Shown piece after piece: positions 55,801 through 60,290 of a stretch of DNA of 64,000 bases (positions are counted from its first letter, which is position 1; the number at the start of each line of letters is the position of its first letter). The notes beneath the pieces are model-generated. The model did no database searches. It worked only from the letters and a program-made list of their open reading frames with translations, and was not told the origin of the DNA. Source of the DNA: Bolinopsis microptera (taxonomy: Eukaryota > Ctenophora > Tentaculata > Lobata > Bolinopsidae); assembly GCF_026151205.1 (NCBI RefSeq), contig NC_087081.1, positions 620,001-684,000 of the forward strand, read 5' to 3'. The translations under genes were made by a program, and so were the position numbers.

Positions 55801-58743
55801 GGGGGACCCCTCACAAACCGTAAGTAAGGGGGGGGGGGCCCTCACAAACCGTAAGTAAGGGGGGGACCCCTCACAAACCGTAAGTAAGGGGGGGGGGGGG
55901 CCCTCACAAACCGTAAGTAAGGGGGGGGACCCCTCACAAACCGTAAGTAAGGGGGGGGGCCCCTCACAAACCGTAAGTAAGGGGGGGACCCCTCACAAAC
56001 CGTAAGTAGGGGGGGGGGGGCCCCTCACAAACCGTAAGTAAGGGGGGGGACCCCTCACAAACCGTAAGTAAGGGGGGGACCCCTCACAAACCGTAAGTAA
56101 GGGGGGGGGGCCCTCACAAACCGTAAGTAAGGGGGGGACCCCTCACAAACCGTAAGTAAGGGGGGGGGGGCCCCTCACAAACCGTAAGTAAGGGGGGGAC
56201 CCCTCACAAACCGTAAGTAGGGGGGGGGCCCTCACAAACCGTAAGTAAGGGGGGGACCCCTCACAAACCGTAAGTAAGGGGGGGGCCCCTCACAAACCGT
56301 AAGTAAGGGGGGGACCCCTCACAAACCGTAAGTAAGGGGGGGGGGCCCTCACAAACCGTAAGTAAGGGGGGGGGGGGGCCCTCACAAACCGTAAGTAAGG
56401 GGGGGACCCCTCACAAACCGTAAGTAGGGGGGGGGGCCCTCACAAACCGTAAGTAAGGGGGGGACCCCTCACAAACCGTAAGTAAGGGGGGGGCCCCTCA
56501 CAAACCGTAAGTAAGGGGGGGACCCCTCACAAACCGTAAGTAAGGGGGGGACCCCTCACAAACCGTAAGTAAGGGGGGGGGCCCCTCACAAACCGTAAGT
56601 AAGGGGGGGACCCCTCACAAACCGTAAGTAAGGGGGGGGGCCCCTCACAAACCGTAAGTAAGGGGGGGACCCCTCACAAACCGTAAGTAGGGGGGGGGGG
56701 GCCCTCACAAACCGTAAGTAAGGGGGGGGGGGGGCCCTCACAAACCGTAAGTAAGGGGGGGACCCCTCACAAACCGTAAGTAAGGGGGGGGGGGCCCTCA
56801 CAAACCGTAAGTAAGGGGGGGACCCCGTTACCATGACAACCAATACACAAACCGTAAGTTTCATTAACGACCCCTCACAAACCGTAAGTTTCATTAACGA
56901 CCCCTCACAAACCGTAAGTAAGGGGGGGACCCCTCACAAACCGTAAGTAAGGGGGGGACCCCGTTACCATGACAACCAATACACAAACCGTAAGTTTCAT
57001 TAACGACCCCTCACAAACCGTAAGTTTCATTAACGACCCCTCACAAACCGTAAGTAAGGGGGGGACCCCGTTACCATGACAACCAATACACAAACCGTAA
57101 GTTTCATTAACGACCCCTCACAAACCGTAAGTTTCATTAACGACCCCTCACAAACCGTAAGTAAGGGGGGGACCCCTCACAAACCGTAAGTAAGGGGGGG
57201 ACCCCGTTACCATGACAACCAATACACAAACCGTAAGTTTCATTAACGACCCCTCACAAACCGTAAGTTTCATTAACGACCCCTCACAAACCGTAAGTAA
57301 GGGGGGGGGACCCCTCACAAACCGTAAGTAAGGGGGGGACCCCGTTACCATGACAACCAATACACAAACCGTAAGTTTCATTAACGACCCCTCACAAACC
57401 GTAAGTTTCATTAACGACCCCTCACAAACCGTAAGTTTCATTAACGACCCCTCACAAACCGTAAGTTTTATTATCGTACAAACAGGGGACCCCCCCCCCC
57501 CCCCCCCCCCCCCCCTCAAACAAAACTTTATAGCCTATTCAATTTAGAATTGTATCTATTCGCTTCGGTCATTCCAACAGCGATGGTTTGAATAGAGAAT
57601 GATTCTGGTTTTTTGGTATTACGGTAATATGTTCATATAAAACAAATTAAAAGCACCATATTTAAAAAATCAAACATAACATAACAATAGGTCAATCAAA
57701 AAGGGATGAAAATTATGCAAAACAAAAATAGCTTTGCTATGAATCGTGAAAATCACAAGAATAAAAAGTAGTCAAAACAATCAATGTTTTTGAGTTTGAC
57801 TAGTCTCGGCTTGAACTTCTTTCCCATAAATTTGACTAGTCTCGGCCTCGGCTTGAACTTCTTTCCCACGAATTTGACTAGTCTCGGCTTGAACTTCTTT
57901 CCCATGAATTTGGCTAGTCTCGGCTTGAACTTCTTTCTCGTGAATTTGAATAGCCTCGGCTTGAACTTCTTTTCCGTTAATTTTAAAAAGTTAAAACTAG
58001 TACTGACTTTTTTTTTCTGTCAAAACTTGAGTTAATTTCATCGACCAACTAGAGGTGCCCCAGATCATTTATACTTTTACACAGTTTCTGTTATTTCAGT
58101 GACAACTTCAATAATTAATTACAATAATTAATTACAATAATTAATTACCTAATTAATTACCTAATTAATTACCTAATTGAACATTTTTCAGGATAATTTA
58201 AGCCTGCAAATCCTGTTATTTGAAGGGACCTACTTGAAACTTCTCGACTACAACAGCCGTGCTGTGTTATCCAGACAGAACATCTTAACCATCAGGAGAT
58301 GGGGCGTAGGCAGCGATGACGTCAGGTGATTATTTAATTTGATAATGAACTGATTTTGTAATCTATTGTGTTTTGAAACGTTAGATTATTGGTTAATTTG
58401 ATGATTAATTGTTTATGTCTTTATTAATGGCGTTGTTGATTGTCTGCCGTCTTATGCGCTTGAATACTGTGTACTGACTAGACTTACTATTACGATTATA
58501 ACATAATGCGACTCTCTCTCTCTCTCTCTCTTTCTCTGAAATTAATGGTCCAAATGTCCTTGTCACAAGAATGCATTGTTGGTTAATATTATTTCTCTTT
58601 CTCTCAGGAACTTTGCGTACGTGGTGAAGCAGAAGGGAACTAACAATTACCGCTGTTTTGTCCTGCATTGCTATAACCCTGCCAGTCAGATAGCTCTCCA
58701 CATGAAGAACATTTGTAAACTGGCGGCTGAGAAACGTGAAGAG
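33918..58743 (+). CDS. APBB: Fe65/APBB adaptor gene, eleven exons traced (3' part outside window)
   Basis: Exons at 33918-34010, 34170-34277, 45525-45570, 45857-45960, 50909-51202, 53255-53385, 54320-54441, 54604-54713, 54985-55111, 58192-58325 and 58608-58743 join with matching phases at every junction. They encode an acidic N-terminal region, one WW domain and most of PTB1. Fe65 proteins are cytoplasmic and nuclear adaptors: PTB2 binds the NPxY tail of APP-family receptors, and PTB1 and WW bind other partners including Tip60 and Mena. Domain order and the PTB1 strand sequence WGVGSDDVRNFAYV fit this family specifically. The rest of PTB1 and PTB2 should lie beyond 58.7 kb but were not found before 64 kb. 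The gene is unusually stretched by repeats and retrotransposons. The first exon is the least certain part. Confidence 0.85.
34170..34277 (+). CDS. APBB: Fe65 N-terminal exon 2
   Basis: It lies between TATTTCAG and a TG|GTGAGA donor, phase 2 at both ends. It reads VDNLRADGYEEEFKKAISV, then LEQKHKHPRNGEVHNI. It is a charged, probably helical segment. Its donor phase matches the exon at 45525, across an intron of 11.2 kb holding two LINEs. Confidence 0.6.
34278..34462. other. Fe65 intron 2, start
   Basis: No feature recognised before the tail of the truncated LINE at 34463. Confidence 0.4.
34463..35145 (-). mobile_element. 5'-truncated LINE with TTTAC tail
   Basis: The minus strand encodes the post-polymerase region of a non-LTR reverse transcriptase: VPYSRRLEILNLTTLAERR, then IRGDLIEAFKVINGM, and PYWNKLPPDVKNSVTVLGFK. 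The motif RRxRGDLIxxFKxxxG is typical of CR1/jockey-type elements. The frame is open to 34621. The 3' end lies at 34463-34482 with about four TTTAC units, an A/T-rich tail like that of other LINEs. It belongs to a different family from the complete LINE 300 bp away. Confidence 0.75.
35471..37345 (+). CDS. LINE ORF1 protein with AlkB-like dioxygenase and SGNH-esterase domains
   Basis: 624 residues from ATG 35471. Residues 41-85 are probably coiled coil and 98-170 are acidic and valine-rich. Residues about 245-392 match an AlkB-type 2-oxoglutarate/Fe(II) dioxygenase. The substrate-side strand reads VYFGDFPYEYSG; N301-x-Y303-x-x-G306 precedes the HxD pair H313/D315; SLGATR follows at 330-335; H371 lies in QADFQHEI; and R383-x5-R389 is in PRISITLR. 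These are the iron and 2-oxoglutarate ligands of ALKBH2/3-type enzymes, which remove alkyl groups from nucleic acid bases. Residues 438-620 match an SGNH hydrolase: S446 (block I, LFISSSMF), G470, N500 (block III, TGTNN) and D600/H603 (block V, DNCHL). Esterase domains are known in ORF1 of some CR1- and L2-type LINEs; the AlkB domain is the unusual part. No RRM or zinc knuckle was seen. Activity is inferred from residue conservation only. Confidence 0.85.
   Translation: MSNNQSSDISLHSCERPLEHLNFSFQSEKSENCNNCLSKDIKIDFLEKKLSLLNEIIRTSDLIAQYNDSLISDQTQIQEQSFKCEKLLPNLSEEIECEIITITPQSHVVINQVEAFDVDDIVVEDVVSDSLFVDNDVVDKVVPQEVVGNEIVISEIVVNEVMADEDDVSDLPVSTATGESRINTPKPRDKYPNLVPAPVYDPITPGPMNISVTCSPSPVKPVTLLDDGPFSKFSLDLLMEELEFSHGFKNRKSVYFGDFPYEYSGATHDPKSVHNDSYLAKLSSYINVILPNFRHNSILVNLYETGAEFMPAHSDSESCIVEHSDIVTISLGATRTLQIRSNGSNEVVGSVQLQHGDVFIMSKLSQADFQHEILPDEMCDEPRISITLRLMKPPRITQSTEFGLRSPPPPIPHSGHKLTDSSSPALSVCKQSAKASQKSVLFISSSMFRFLDADKLSSSTVSASKLFYPGADAKVMLNKLKTDLHSVPSPSIIYIMTGTNNVNTVYFGSKSLKDAAGDISNLLNYLKSVYPNATINVLNILPRSTKGRNDVVAELNKVIKDMCSKDSCFNYISTHNLFNYNRSGFRKEFYFARPSAKISDNCHLNTSGVIRLAKFLKYWAHKQV
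37346..37593. other. ORF1-ORF2 spacer of the LINE
   Basis: There is no ATG in the ORF2 frame here. The frame is open from the stop at 37501-37503 onward, and its last residues (YHAKKLAV) lead directly into the endonuclease domain. How ORF2 is initiated is therefore unclear. Confidence 0.7.
37594..40524 (+). CDS. LINE ORF2: APE-type endonuclease and reverse transcriptase
   Basis: Residues are numbered from the GTG at 37594. The endonuclease (about 1-225) has N5 (HCNMQGG), E35 (LNET), R60 (RKDR), D143/N145 (GDVN), T189/D191 (TTIDVV) and the terminal D213-H214 (IGDHQVV), which is the full catalytic set. The reverse transcriptase (about 500-770) has YRPIS at 524, D595 in FLDIRKAFD, SGVPQGSILGP at 650 and FADD at 682-685 with D684/D685. 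A C-terminal region follows to residue 976. The domain order, the PQGS and FADD motifs and the lack of an RNase H domain fit the CR1/L2/jockey group. The product nicks target DNA and primes reverse transcription there. The first ATG in frame (37609) falls inside the endonuclease, after N5, so initiation must be upstream at a non-AUG codon or by another mechanism. Confidence 0.9.
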   Translation: MGHCNMQGGLTGLPKCLEIQDLIWKEKLDVLCLNETNLKSDIDSASLNLPKNFTFIRKDRPNDNGHGGCGILISEHIKFKMIQLNLVLQYDQIEAIWIHLTDCNIFICCFYRSELFSPLDKFLDYMTDCMMSIGSKNVIWLGDVNVDQNNISSMNYKKLDITMKMFGMVQVVQDITRIAKLGNRITKTTIDVVITNTYSKFLDCKVLDDCIGDHQVVKFIVDFNVHKASKFKKLLIRDHSKMNVTALKEFLETCDYRPIIDSTSLNDAVDGLNEHIDHYYDHFCPIKQIKCHSDYIHKPSPEFLESKKLKGKLYRKFLTHNKNRRIHPNGLIHCNKCDSLWMAYKRQRNYSTYLSRINRKTNLATKLKAKCAMNDLKGVWKTIKTASNLPVKANNINNNLDAETTNKYFAEIGPKIQAEVQLENENEFLSYLQNEQIDNETSLNSFTEITESNILDYVASIPCSKSTNDHIPLRVFRQILPAFIAPLTHLVNLSLSSGIMPNSCKVAKVTPIHKDGDTENPSNYRPISILPILGKCIEFCVNSQLTQYLDEKGILSEHQYGFRKDHSTTYLMLDLFDRIFTAKNSAKHPAIIFLDIRKAFDTVNHDILIQKLKHYGIKDTALSWFRSFLTDRLQQTRVGSRISSLHSLNSGVPQGSILGPILFSIFINDLPNACLFSKPYLFADDGALYFDNISRGNYGNIKQELKLVIRWLQANKLSLNNEKTKLMILDSKPNLDAILVEICDDLTLVICETKSHKYLGLIVDSRLTFNEHIDNIKKKISKRIGAMYRSKKLLPLKFRKMFANALMLPHFDYLDTIWSRTYKKRLGELDIMYKKVAKIALDVNIRERSVNVYKNMGWLPLHLRRQVHLSSYMYRIINETCPKHFIGKFSYISGGSREAENCNLYTPKSRSHKEFNYLGTKAWNILPKSLRECDDVKKFSKLYKETLMNMVLTDENYQGDNSYDKFMIPPNTSQCI
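40525..41118 (+). other. LINE 3' UTR and flank
   Basis: Non-coding, AT-rich. A 54-bp segment is directly repeated (40798-40852 and 40865-40918), each copy ending TATTTTACCC followed by a GAGTT. The element's exact 3' terminus could not be placed. Confidence 0.5.
41119..41290 (-). mobile_element. possible truncated LINE 3' end with TAAA tail
   Basis: On the minus strand a short frame reads RIQRDVLRVMNVALTRIR and is followed by a UTR-like stretch and a run of six TAAA units (41123-41148 on the plus strand as TTTA). The pattern is that of a 5'-truncated LINE, but the coding match is weak. Confidence 0.3.
41291..41717. other. Fe65 intron, no feature seen
   Basis: AT-rich with no repeat or coding signal that I can support. 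Confidence 0.35.
41718..42087. mobile_element. 370-bp MITE with long inverted ends
   Basis: The left arm starts GTAGTGTTTAGTAG and continues to CTCTCGACAGACAAAGTG and AAACAAG. The right arm is its reverse complement, ending CTACTAAACACTAC, over about 75 bp. The right arm carries an extra 10-bp tandem copy (AAAGTGAAAC). The interior has no coding capacity. Target-site duplication is not clear. Confidence 0.8.
42088..42640. other. Fe65 intron, no feature seen
   Basis: AT-rich with no supported gene or repeat. The end of this stretch may belong to the LINE/SINE copy whose 3' tail lies at 42641-42682. Confidence 0.35.
42641..42682 (+). mobile_element. LINE/SINE 3' terminal hairpin and CAAA tail
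   Basis: CCGGT at 42649 pairs with ACCGG at 42663 around a 9-base loop, followed by CCCC and about three CAAA units. The same structure, with different stem bases, ends the half-LINE at 53164-53205, so both belong to one retroposon family. Confidence 0.6.
42838..43648. repeat. 21-bp minisatellite, about 38 copies
   Basis: The unit is GGATGTAGGATG with GATAGTA, with C or T in GG(C/T)GG-like positions alternating along the array. Because 21 is a multiple of three, open frames appear on both strands (for example a 311-codon minus-strand frame). These are not regarded as genes. Confidence 0.95.
43649..43991. other. Fe65 intron, no feature seen
   Basis: Contains several CACGTG- and GTGAC-like motifs at 43680-43745 but nothing that supports a specific call. 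Confidence 0.3.
43992..44216. repeat. 36-bp tandem repeat, about six copies
   Basis: The unit contains ATTATAGCAGTACTCCTG and TAGGCTGCATTCCTGG, with length varying by one base in the G run. Confidence 0.9.
44217..44693. other. Fe65 intron, no feature seen
   Basis: AT-rich with no supported feature. Confidence 0.35.
44694..45357. repeat. C-tract minisatellite, 13 units of about 50 bp
   Basis: Each unit is GTGCAGTAGTAAAGTG, then a C run varying from about 11 to more than 20 bases, then TTAGTGA, GGGGG and CGTGTCTC. The C run and the G5 are seven bases apart and can pair as a hairpin. Length changes are confined mostly to the C run. Confidence 0.95.
45525..45570 (+). CDS. APBB: Fe65 N-terminal exon 3
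   Basis: A 46-nt exon (TTTCAG acceptor, AAG|GTAAGT donor) reading DTQVKENEDELYLKK. It enters in phase 2 and leaves in phase 0, matching its neighbours. Charged, with no domain. Confidence 0.65.
45857..45960 (+). CDS. APBB: Fe65 N-terminal exon 4
   Basis: Reads VSLYRSVANRQSMTRRSI, then DSDLDKLSSSLISSKE. TTTGCAG acceptor is phase 0 and AG|GTAGGT donor is phase 2. Serine-rich, with a basic RRS site that could be phosphorylated (inference). The last 62 nt and the donor are duplicated exactly at 46813-46888, beyond a purine tract. Confidence 0.75.
45899..46888. repeat. 76-bp exact direct duplication flanking an 827-nt pure purine tract
   Basis: Positions 45899-45974 (exon 4 end, donor and first intron bases) recur exactly at 46813-46888. 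Between them, 45971-46797 is uninterrupted A and G on the plus strand: GA repeats at both ends and GGGA repeats in the middle. Long open frames on both strands here are repeat artefacts. Such tracts form triplex DNA and are prone to replication and assembly errors. Confidence 0.95.
46889..47222. other. Fe65 intron, no feature seen
   Basis: Ordinary AT-rich intron sequence between two arrays. Confidence 0.35.
47223..50583. repeat. 41/42-bp minisatellite, about 80 copies
   Basis: The unit is CAGTATCACTGAGCAGCAG, then TAACAGATACCACACCGA, then CA or CAA. The 42-bp form dominates from about 48950 to 50580 with almost no variation, while 47.2-48.8 kb mixes 41- and 42-bp units and carries many point changes and indels. 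The long minus-strand frames follow from the 42-bp length and are not genes. Confidence 0.95.
50584..50908. other. Fe65 intron, no feature seen
   Basis: Intron sequence leading to the exon 5 acceptor (GTTTCGTCAG). Confidence 0.4.
50909..51202 (+). CDS. APBB: Fe65 acidic-region exon 5
   Basis: 98 codons, phase 2 at both ends. After WSSQTDVNDDVSDFTVE it contains four VNGE/VNGD repeats (12-bp coding repeat), then DGDGDVTVDINGDF and VNGEYVSLQAPEMED, ending PIRSAHSSNR. It corresponds in position and charge to the acidic stretch N-terminal to the WW domain of Fe65 proteins. The donor AG|GTTTTT is weak; a slightly later donor (TTAG|GTTTTA) is an alternative. Confidence 0.75.
51203..51762. other. 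Fe65 intron 5 with two dispersed repeats
   Basis: 51216-51252 matches 9680-9716 exactly. 51550-51569 (TGACATCACATCATCACACA) matches 34492-34511 in the 3' region of the truncated LINE, so a second 3' stub of that family probably lies here. No coding region. Confidence 0.5.
51763..51862 (+). repeat. four tandem acceptor-like units
   Basis: TACAATCTTTTATT followed by TCAG or CTAG occurs four times in succession, each with a pyrimidine-rich run before an AG. It lies just upstream of the half-LINE ORF and is probably its 5' region. Confidence 0.75.
51943..52782 (+). CDS. half-LINE ORF1 protein (coiled coil, RRM-like, C-terminal domain)
   Basis: 279 residues from ATG 51943 (MDFSVEHLNRFEKELSS). 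Coiled-coil heptads run over about residues 75-115 (QLNYQKDQIKQQQEQLDSF). Then KNFIIYGVPENYS and KPRPIKVTLACTESVKMVL form an RRM-like core, followed by a C-terminal part with WYITPDRSKEERAAHQKLV and IRDGKIFSVDKVKV. This is the architecture of L1/CR1-type ORF1 RNA-binding proteins, which coat element RNA and act as nucleic acid chaperones. The frame is intact. No endonuclease or reverse transcriptase follows; the 3' UTR and tail begin within 400 bp. Confidence 0.75.
   Translation: MDFSVEHLNRFEKELSSAMNEILKMSKAQSVTELNHARLMAVNKDPLATAVENLSKLMTSNLELCKCAASTIDKLKSDQLNYQKDQIKQQQEQLDSFKTTVHTEMKTAWSDIVKKNCETTTSTPSINSIKTAVKTVVEDDIRSKNFIIYGVPENYSPDPHLVAEEVIELIWESSGCDPKVVAANSIGTKTTSGSGKPRPIKVTLACTESVKMVLARARNLKKSKCTAYHTWYITPDRSKEERAAHQKLVVKVKEMITDEPTKYHYIRDGKIFSVDKVKV
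53164..53205 (+). mobile_element. 3' hairpin and CAAA tail of the half-LINE
   Basis: CCAGT at 53170 pairs with GCTGG at 53184 around a 9-base loop, followed by CCCC and CAAA units. It matches the tail at 42641-42682 with a compensatory stem change. It ends only 50 bp before the exon 6 acceptor. Confidence 0.65.
53255..53385 (+). CDS. APBB: Fe65 serine/asparagine-rich exon 6
   Basis: Acceptor ATATTTCAG (phase 2) and donor G|GTATGT (phase 1). Reads LQSDNRKLSENKLNGSSVSL, then PLNRTLSNLSLQAKHLNKSN. It is the linker just before the WW exon, with no domain of its own. Confidence 0.65.
53386..54319. other. Fe65 intron 6, no feature seen
   Basis: Ordinary intron. An ACGCGTTCACGCGTG-like segment at 53690 is the only GC-rich spot. 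Nothing else is supported. Confidence 0.4.
54320..54441 (+). CDS. APBB: Fe65 WW-domain exon 7
   Basis: Begins after TTTCCCTAG (phase 1) and ends at GAT|GTATGT (phase 0). It reads CSMPDGWEKVESKTG, then VYYWHVPSGTTQYQHPNL. This matches Fe65 WW domains (PAGW, then YYWHxPxGTTQ). Fe65 has a tryptophan after GTTQ, while this protein has tyrosine, so the second signature tryptophan is replaced; ligand binding may differ. The exon end and donor are tandemly duplicated at 54424-54489. Confidence 0.85.
54424..54505. repeat. 33-bp tandem duplication across the exon 7 donor
   Basis: The 33 bp from 54424 (18 exonic and 15 intronic bases) recur at 54457 with three differences and begin a third, partial copy at 54490. 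Both full copies contain CCAGGAT|GTATGT, so two donors 33 bp apart are available; an in-frame stop in the first intronic part limits use of the second. Confidence 0.9.
54604..54713 (+). CDS. APBB: Fe65 linker exon 8 (probable)
   Basis: Between TTCTAACAG and ACA|GTTAGT, entering in phase 0 and leaving in phase 2, which fits both neighbours. Reads LSEKVCQLQISTPETEEQSS, then EIVSRDQDHTSHLPPE. It is an acidic linker between WW and PTB1, as in Fe65. An in-frame TAA just before the acceptor confirms that the exon must start here if it is used. Confidence 0.55.
54714..54984. other. Fe65 intron 8
   Basis: Short intron with tandem TTAGTTAG-type bases at 54740-54775. No other feature. Confidence 0.4.
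54985..55111 (+). CDS. APBB: Fe65 PTB1 exon 9
   Basis: Acceptor TATTTCAG (phase 2) and donor ACC|GTAAGT (phase 0). Reads HKVINLGYMEMDASTLKAAN, then SSVSINECIRKLSSIMNDPS. It aligns with the start of Fe65 PTB1 (the SLGWVEM strand and the SSVAVNNCIRQLS helix). The donor and the last exonic bases are repeated dozens of times downstream. Confidence 0.9.
55097..57476. repeat. minisatellite built from the exon 9 end and its splice donor
   Basis: Units of about 30-36 bp contain CCCTCACAAACC|GTAAGTAA and a G run of 7-13 bases, about 55 times from 55097 to 56825. After 56826, composite blocks with GTTACCATGACAACCAATAC and TTTCATTAACGACCCCTCAC alternate with the same unit. The distal form keeps about 25 bases of exon 9 (the exon reads CATGAACGACCCCTCAC). 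Every unit carries a full-consensus 5' splice site. G runs could form quadruplexes. Confidence 0.95.
57477..58191. repeat. end of Fe65 intron 9: poly-C tract and short arrays
   Basis: A C run of about 27 bases lies at 57489-57515. At 57795-57975 a 36-bp unit (TTTGACTAGTCTCGGC, then TTGAACTTCTTTCCC) repeats five times with one 6-bp insertion. At 58110-58175 TAATTA-rich units repeat. The rest is unremarkable intron. Confidence 0.85.
58192..58325 (+). CDS. APBB: Fe65 PTB1 exon 10
   Basis: Acceptor TTTTTCAG (phase 0) and donor AG|GTGATT (phase 2). Reads DNLSLQILLFEGTYLKLLDY, then NSRAVLSRQNILTIRRWGVG. These are the central PTB strands; RRWGVGSDD is the hallmark of Fe65 PTB1 (human sequences have VWGVGRDSG). 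Confidence 0.95.
58608..58743 (+). CDS. APBB: Fe65 PTB1 exon 11
   Basis: Acceptor TTTCTCTCAG (phase 2) and donor GAG|GTTCGT (phase 0). Reads NFAYVVKQKGTNNYRCFVLH, then CYNPASQIALHMKNICKLAA. This is the last strands and the C-terminal helix of PTB1 (compare DFAYVARD...CHVFRCEAPA in vertebrates). The next exon was not found with confidence. Confidence 0.95.
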
Positions 58744-58750
58744 GTTCGTT

Positions 58751-59482
58751 ACAGTTTTGTCACATGTCACCAGTTACAACCACGTCACAGTTCACACGTT
58801 ACAGTCAGGTCACACTTTACAATCACGTTACAGTTCACACGTTACAGTCAGGTCACACTTTACAATCACGTCACAGTTCACACGTTACAGTCAGGTCACA
58901 CTTTACAATCACGTCACAGTTCACACGTTACAGTCAGGTCACACTTTACAACCACGTCACAGTTCACACGTTACAGTCAGGTCACACTTTACAATCACGT
59001 CACAGTTCACACGTTACAGTCAGGTCACACTTTACAACCACGTCACAGTTCACACGTTACAGTCAGGTCACACTTTACAACCACGTCACAGTTCACACGT
59101 TACAGTCAGGTCACACTTTACAACCACGTCACAGTTCACACGTTACAGTCAGGTCACACTTTACAATCACGTCACAGTTCACACGTTACAGTCAGGTCAC
59201 ACTTTACAACCACGTCACAGTTCACACGTTACAGTCAGGTCACACTTTACAATCACGTCACAGTTCACACGTTACAGTCAGGTCACACTTTACAATCACG
59301 TCACAGTTCACACGTTACAGTCAGGTCACACTTTACAACCACGTCACAGTTCACACGTTACAGTCAGGTCACACTTTACAATCACGTCACAGTTCACACG
59401 TTACAGTCAGGTCACACTTTACAACCACGTTACAGTTCACACGTTACAGTCAGGTCACACTTTACAATCACGTTACAGTGAC
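58751..59482. repeat. 43-bp minisatellite directly after the exon 11 donor
   Basis: About 16 units of 43 bp (GTTACAGTCAGGTCACAC, TTTACAATCACG or ACCACG, then TCACAGTTCACAC) begin within 10-50 bp of the exon 11 donor. Three overlapping open plus-strand frames result from the repeat and are not genes. Confidence 0.95.
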
Positions 59483-60204
59483 AGTTACGTGACACATTTA
59501 AATCACATGACACACGTCACGTGACATGTTCATTGTTGGGCATTGTACCCATACAAAACATTTATCACCATGACAATATCCCATACAATATAACCACGAT
59601 ATTATCTTGACACTCACTACTTATCTCTGTAATGTGCAGTGGGAGACAGTATTTATGGTAAGAACCCCCATTCTGTGAAGCGTAACGAGATTACCTGATC
59701 CAGGGAATCAAGTCAACGTATTAATCTCCTCTTAATGCAATCCACCGTCTGATACTCTGCTAATGAATGAGCGAGCACCAAGAGAGACGTCAATTTAATC
59801 GGACCAATGGTGGCCCGTAATTATTGTCAGCAGCCAGTGGGAAGGCGCGAGGGTGGTCACGTGGCCAAAGTAGTGTTCGCAGAAAGGTTGCTGCTGGTTG
59901 AACAAGCTTATTTGGTGGTTTCTGGATATTGGTTGTCATGGTAACGTGGCATATATTCAGCTGTTTTATGAAAAATATATTGTCATGTAAATCGAATGAA
60001 GGTGATCATGCTTAAAGCAAATTTTTGCGCTCCCTCTGTCAAATACGATTAGTTTTATTCGAGGTCTTACTTCTTATCATTAGTTGCCATATTGCCTTTC
60101 AGTTATATCGCAGGTCTCGACTCTCGGATGAATTAAATAGATGATAATGTTGTAGTATTAATGTGTGCTTGCTGAGATATAACGTGATATATCACTAACA
60201 ATAA
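59483..60204. other. intron or intergenic region, no gene seen
   Basis: Presumed Fe65 intron. It includes a short segment at 59639-59656 with good splice sites on both sides, which I could not confirm as a micro-exon. Otherwise unremarkable. Confidence 0.35.
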
Positions 60205-60290
60205 GTGTGCCCGCGTCTGAGGTTGAACCCATGATCCTTAACAAGCAGTATAATGTAAAGATCGCTGAGTCACGGTGGCTACGCCCTCCC
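60205..60290 (-). mobile_element. possible tRNA-derived SINE head
   Basis: On the minus strand, GTGACTCAGCGATC resembles a Pol III A box and ATGGGTTCAACCTC, about 40 bases further, resembles a B box. Stems of a tRNA fold do not close well, so it is not a functional tRNA. Only this one copy is seen in the window. Confidence 0.35.

Noticed and set aside
58576-59524. Plus-strand frames of 242-301 codons after the PTB1 exon
   Set aside because: The first residues are the genuine exon 11, but the rest is the 43-bp array. A donor at 58744 ends the exon.
59639-59656. 18-nt Fe65 micro-exon (WETVFM)
   Set aside because: Splice sites on both sides are good and the phase fits, but the six residues show no family match, and chance sites of this size are common.
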